Below, piece by piece: positions 33,338 to 35,634 of a DNA stretch of 35,634 bases. Position 1 is the stretch's first letter. The number at the start of each line of letters is the position of its first letter. The stretch lies in NCBI GenBank assembly GCA_013360695.1, contig JABWBC010000022.1:1-35634 (forward strand), read 5' to 3'. The DNA is from Phycisphaerales bacterium (lineage in GTDB: Bacteria; Planctomycetota; Phycisphaerae; Phycisphaerales; UBA1924). Made by a program: the position numbers and the translations under genes. Below the pieces are notes generated by a model that saw only the letters and a list, made by a program, of their open reading frames with translations, was not told the DNA's origin and did not search any database.

Positions 33338-33373
33338 GTTTCCCCTTCGTCCGTTTCCCGTCTAGAGGCTCTC

Positions 33374-34204
33374 ATGCCATCACTCCCCCGCCTCAACCGT
33401 CTCCTCGCCGCCGACGGCAAGTGCTTCGACGTCGCCATTGACCACGGCTTCTTCGACGAGCCCGCGTTCCTGGCGGGTATCGAGGACATGCGCGTCGCCG
33501 TCGACCGCGTGTGCCGCGCGATGCCCGACGCGGTGCAGCTCTCGCCGGGCATGGCCCGCCATCTGCAGGCCCGCACCGGCGTCAAGCCCGCCCTGGTGCT
33601 GCGGACCGACGTCGCCAATGTCTACGGCAATCCGCTCCCCTCCCGACTCTTCTCTCGCGTCGTCGATGACGCAGTCGCGATCGCCGTCCGTCTCGACGCC
33701 GCGTGCGTCGTGTGCAACATTCTCCAGCTGCCGAATCAGCCCGCGATCCACGAGGCGTGCATCGAAAACGTCGCCTCGCTCCGCGCCGCGTGCGACGCCA
33801 CGGGCATGCCGCTCATGGTCGAACCGCTCGTGATGAAGGGCACCGAATCCTACGGCGTAGACGGAGATTCGAAGAAGATCATCCCGCTCGTGCGTCAGGC
33901 CGTCGAACTCGGCGCGGACGTCATCAAGGCCGATCCTACCGACGACATCTCGATCTACCACAAGGTCGTCGAGACCGCGGCGGGAATCCCCGTGCTCGTC
34001 CGCGGCGGCGGGCGTGCCCTGGACGAGGTCATCTTTCAGCGCACCTTCGACGTGATGAGGCAGGGCGCGAGCGGCATCGTCTACGGGCGGAACGTCATCC
34101 AGCACGCCAACCCGACGGGCATGACGAAGGCACTCATGGCGATCGTGCACGAGAATGCCACGCCCGAGCAGGCGATGAAGATCGTCGCCGGAGCATCCAA
34201 GTGA
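33374..34204 (+). CDS. Class I aldolase of the DeoC/LacD/DhnA family
   Basis: 276-residue TIM-barrel aldolase. Visible family features: FDVAIDHGFF (18-27) at the first strand, the strand with VIKADPTDD carrying the probable Schiff-base Lys185, PVLVRGGGRALDE, and the phosphate-binding end GIVYGRNVIQHANP. It resembles DhnA-type fructose-bisphosphate aldolases and LsrF rather than DeoC proper. It probably cleaves or forms a phosphorylated ketose; the substrate is unknown. The ATG at 33374 follows GAGG; an open frame from 33233 includes the palindromic spacer and is not credible. Its TGA overlaps the GTG of the oxidoreductase, so both are made together, downstream of the transporter genes. Confidence 0.86.
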   Translation: MPSLPRLNRLLAADGKCFDVAIDHGFFDEPAFLAGIEDMRVAVDRVCRAMPDAVQLSPGMARHLQARTGVKPALVLRTDVANVYGNPLPSRLFSRVVDDAVAIAVRLDAACVVCNILQLPNQPAIHEACIENVASLRAACDATGMPLMVEPLVMKGTESYGVDGDSKKIIPLVRQAVELGADVIKADPTDDISIYHKVVETAAGIPVLVRGGGRALDEVIFQRTFDVMRQGASGIVYGRNVIQHANPTGMTKALMAIVHENATPEQAMKIVAGASK

Positions 34205-35355
34205 CCCGGCGTGAGATCAACTTCGGCGTGATCGGTTGCGGCCTGATGGGCCGCGAATTCGCCTCCGCCGCGGCGCGCTGGAACCACCTCACCGCCGACG
34301 TCGCCCGCCCGCGCATCGTGGCCGCATGCGACACCAGCGAGCCCGTGCTGCGTGCGTTCTGCGATTCGAACCCCGGTGTTCGTGCCGCGCCCGACTATCG
34401 CGATCTGCTCGCCAGCCCCGATGTCGAGGCGCTCTACATCGCGGTCCCCCACCACCTGCACGCGGAGATCTACACCGCCGCGATCCGGGCGGGCAAGCAC
34501 TTTCTCGGCGAGAAGCCCTTCGGCATCGACCGGGCGGCGAACGCCGTGATCAACGCCGAGCTCGCCAAGCGCCCCGATGTTGTGGTGCGATGCTCGTCGG
34601 AATTCCCGTTCTTTCCGGGCGTGCAGCGCATCGTCTCGCTCGTCAAGTCCGGCGCGATTGGACGCGTGCTCGAGGTCCGTTGCGGCCTGCTCCACTCCAG
34701 CGACCTCGACCCCCTCAAGCCCATCAACTGGAAGCGCATGGCGAAGTTCAACGGTGAGTACGGCTGCATGGGCGACCTCGGCCTGCACGCCGCGCATGTG
34801 CCGTTCCGCCTCGGATTCGCGCCCCGCGATGTTCGCGCCGTCCTGACCAAGGTCGTGAAGGAACGCCCGGACGGCAAGGGCGGCACGCTCCCGTGCGACA
34901 CATGGGACAACGCGCTGCTGACGTGCACTTGCGGTGGCGGTCCTGACGACGAGTTCCCCATGATCCTGGAGATGAAGCGCATCGCGCCGGGGAACACCAA
35001 CACCTGGTTCTTTGAGATCGACGGCACTCACGCATCCGCCCGCTTCTCAACCCGCAATCCCCGGACGCTCGAGATGCTGTTCTATGAGCGCGGCAAGCCG
35101 CAGGCATGGCTCCGCGAGGACATCGGCTACCAATCCGCGTATCCATCGATCACCGGCGGCATCTTCGAGTTCGGCTTCACCGACGCGATCCAGCAGATGT
35201 GGGCCGCGTATTGCGACGAACTCGCCGCCGGCACCTCAGGCATGAAGCAGCCCTTCACGTGCGCCACGCCAGCCGAGGCGAAACTCAGCCATCGACTCTT
35301 CGAAGCGGCCTTGATTTCTCAGCGCGATCGCGCGGTCGTGAAGCTCGAAGTCTGA
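34201..35355 (+). CDS. Gfo/Idh/MocA-family NAD(P)-dependent oxidoreductase
   Basis: 384-residue enzyme expected to oxidise or reduce a sugar, inositol or sugar-acid hydroxyl. The N-terminal Rossmann fold has GVIGCGLMG (9-17) and, further on, AVPHHLHAEI and GEKPFG with the family's EKP motif. The C-terminal domain has MGDLGLHAAHVPFRLG, which carries the catalytic His, and a long beta-sheet region. The start is a GTG at 34201 forming a GTGA overlap with the aldolase stop, with GGAG seven bases upstream. Last gene of the permease, binding protein, aldolase, oxidoreductase cluster, which together look like uptake and breakdown of one carbohydrate. The reaction order and substrate cannot be read from sequence. 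Confidence 0.9.
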   Translation: MTRREINFGVIGCGLMGREFASAAARWNHLTADVARPRIVAACDTSEPVLRAFCDSNPGVRAAPDYRDLLASPDVEALYIAVPHHLHAEIYTAAIRAGKHFLGEKPFGIDRAANAVINAELAKRPDVVVRCSSEFPFFPGVQRIVSLVKSGAIGRVLEVRCGLLHSSDLDPLKPINWKRMAKFNGEYGCMGDLGLHAAHVPFRLGFAPRDVRAVLTKVVKERPDGKGGTLPCDTWDNALLTCTCGGGPDDEFPMILEMKRIAPGNTNTWFFEIDGTHASARFSTRNPRTLEMLFYERGKPQAWLREDIGYQSAYPSITGGIFEFGFTDAIQQMWAAYCDELAAGTSGMKQPFTCATPAEAKLSHRLFEAALISQRDRAVVKLEV

Positions 35356-35517
35356 CCGGGGCCATGGTTTTCACGTTGACGGGCGCTCGCCGCGCGAGAG
35401 GCCGCACGATCTCGTTCAAGCTCGGGCGCGTGCGGGTTGCCCACGGGCTCAGCAATTCGTGAGCGGCACGGTCCGTTCAACTGATGCCCATTGCCCGATG
35501 CCTGCCTTCCAATGAAA

Positions 35518-35539
35518 AAGGCCCCGTCGCCGGGGCCTT
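35518..35539. terminator. Bidirectional terminator between convergent genes
   Basis: AAGGCCCCG (35518-35526) and CGGGGCCTT (35531-35539) form a perfect nine-base-pair stem with a TCGC loop. On the minus strand the stem is followed by a T-run (TTTTTCATT), so it is a canonical terminator for the minus-strand gene entering at 35581; on the plus strand it can end the sugar operon. Confidence 0.85.
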
Positions 35540-35580
35540 CATTCGACATGTGTTGAGGTTCAGGGAAGCGGAGCGACTAA

Positions 35581-35634
35581 TTACCAGCCGCCGCGGCCAC
35601 GGCCACCGCCGCCACCACCGCCGCCGCCGAAACC
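35581..35634 (-). CDS. C-terminal Gly/Arg-rich tail of a partial protein, probably RNA-binding
   Basis: Seventeen residues before a TAA at 35581-35583 read GFGGGGGGGGGRGRGGW in the minus direction, open to the right edge. A Gly/Arg-rich tail ending in an aromatic residue is typical of bacterial RRM-type RNA-binding proteins and some single-stranded DNA-binding or helicase proteins. A strong terminator lies 42 bases downstream, in the right orientation for a real gene. The identity of the main domain cannot be seen. Confidence 0.7.
   Translation of the reverse strand, partial: GFGGGGGGGGGRGRGGW

Noticed and set aside
35364..35462. 32-codon frame after the oxidoreductase gene
   Set aside because: No ribosome binding site and an Arg-rich sequence typical of random GC-rich frames.

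Overview
The window looks like a piece of a planctomycete chromosome, most likely from the class Phycisphaerae. Four things point there: a very GC-rich sequence; an ECF sigma factor translationally coupled to a Ser/Thr kinase with a WD40 propeller; a long pseudopilin-type protein; and a small exported protein ending in a Pro-Thr-Pro-Gly / hydrophobic / Arg-rich tail, the sorting-type C-terminus common in that class. This is a family-level inference; no rRNA marker is present. No tRNA, rRNA, CRISPR array, insertion sequence or phage gene was seen.

Layout. 1-1504 (minus): the start of a DEAD-box RNA helicase that runs off the left edge. 1969-2601 (plus): an exported protein with a sorting-type tail, then a hairpin terminator. 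2836-3979 (plus): two overlapping YeeE/YedE half-transporters. 3997-8084 (minus): the ECF sigma factor and the kinase-WD40 protein, joined by a GTGA stop/start overlap. 8257-15198 (minus): a tight run of Na+/solute symporter, GH20 hexosaminidase, anmK and murQ, followed by a BioF/Kbl-like enzyme. The first four read as a pathway importing and recycling peptidoglycan amino sugars. Upstream of it lies a 602-bp gap with a 95-bp tandem repeat, whose five small hairpins share one loop sequence.

15801-25901 is a mixed housekeeping stretch: an UlaG-like metallo-hydrolase, a cardiolipin synthase-type phospholipase D protein with a lipoprotein gene, ribonuclease Y behind a structured 477-bp upstream region, a DUF4241 lipoprotein, a parvulin-type lipoprotein, a zinc-ribbon membrane protein, the pseudopilin-like protein with promoter and terminator, and a GNAT acetyltransferase. 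26054-30905 holds a CPA2 antiporter diverging from hutH across only 41 bp, then hutU: the first two steps of histidine breakdown. 31046-35355 is a carbohydrate cluster (RbsC-like permease, RbsB-like binding protein, class I aldolase, Gfo/Idh/MocA oxidoreductase) with no ATPase gene in view. The window ends with a bidirectional terminator and the Gly/Arg-rich tail of a minus-strand protein.

The observations most worth following are the hairpin-bearing tandem repeat in front of the amino-sugar operon, a 24-bp palindrome read in frame inside anmK, the hybrid recycling operon itself, and the paired palindromes between the binding-protein and aldolase genes.
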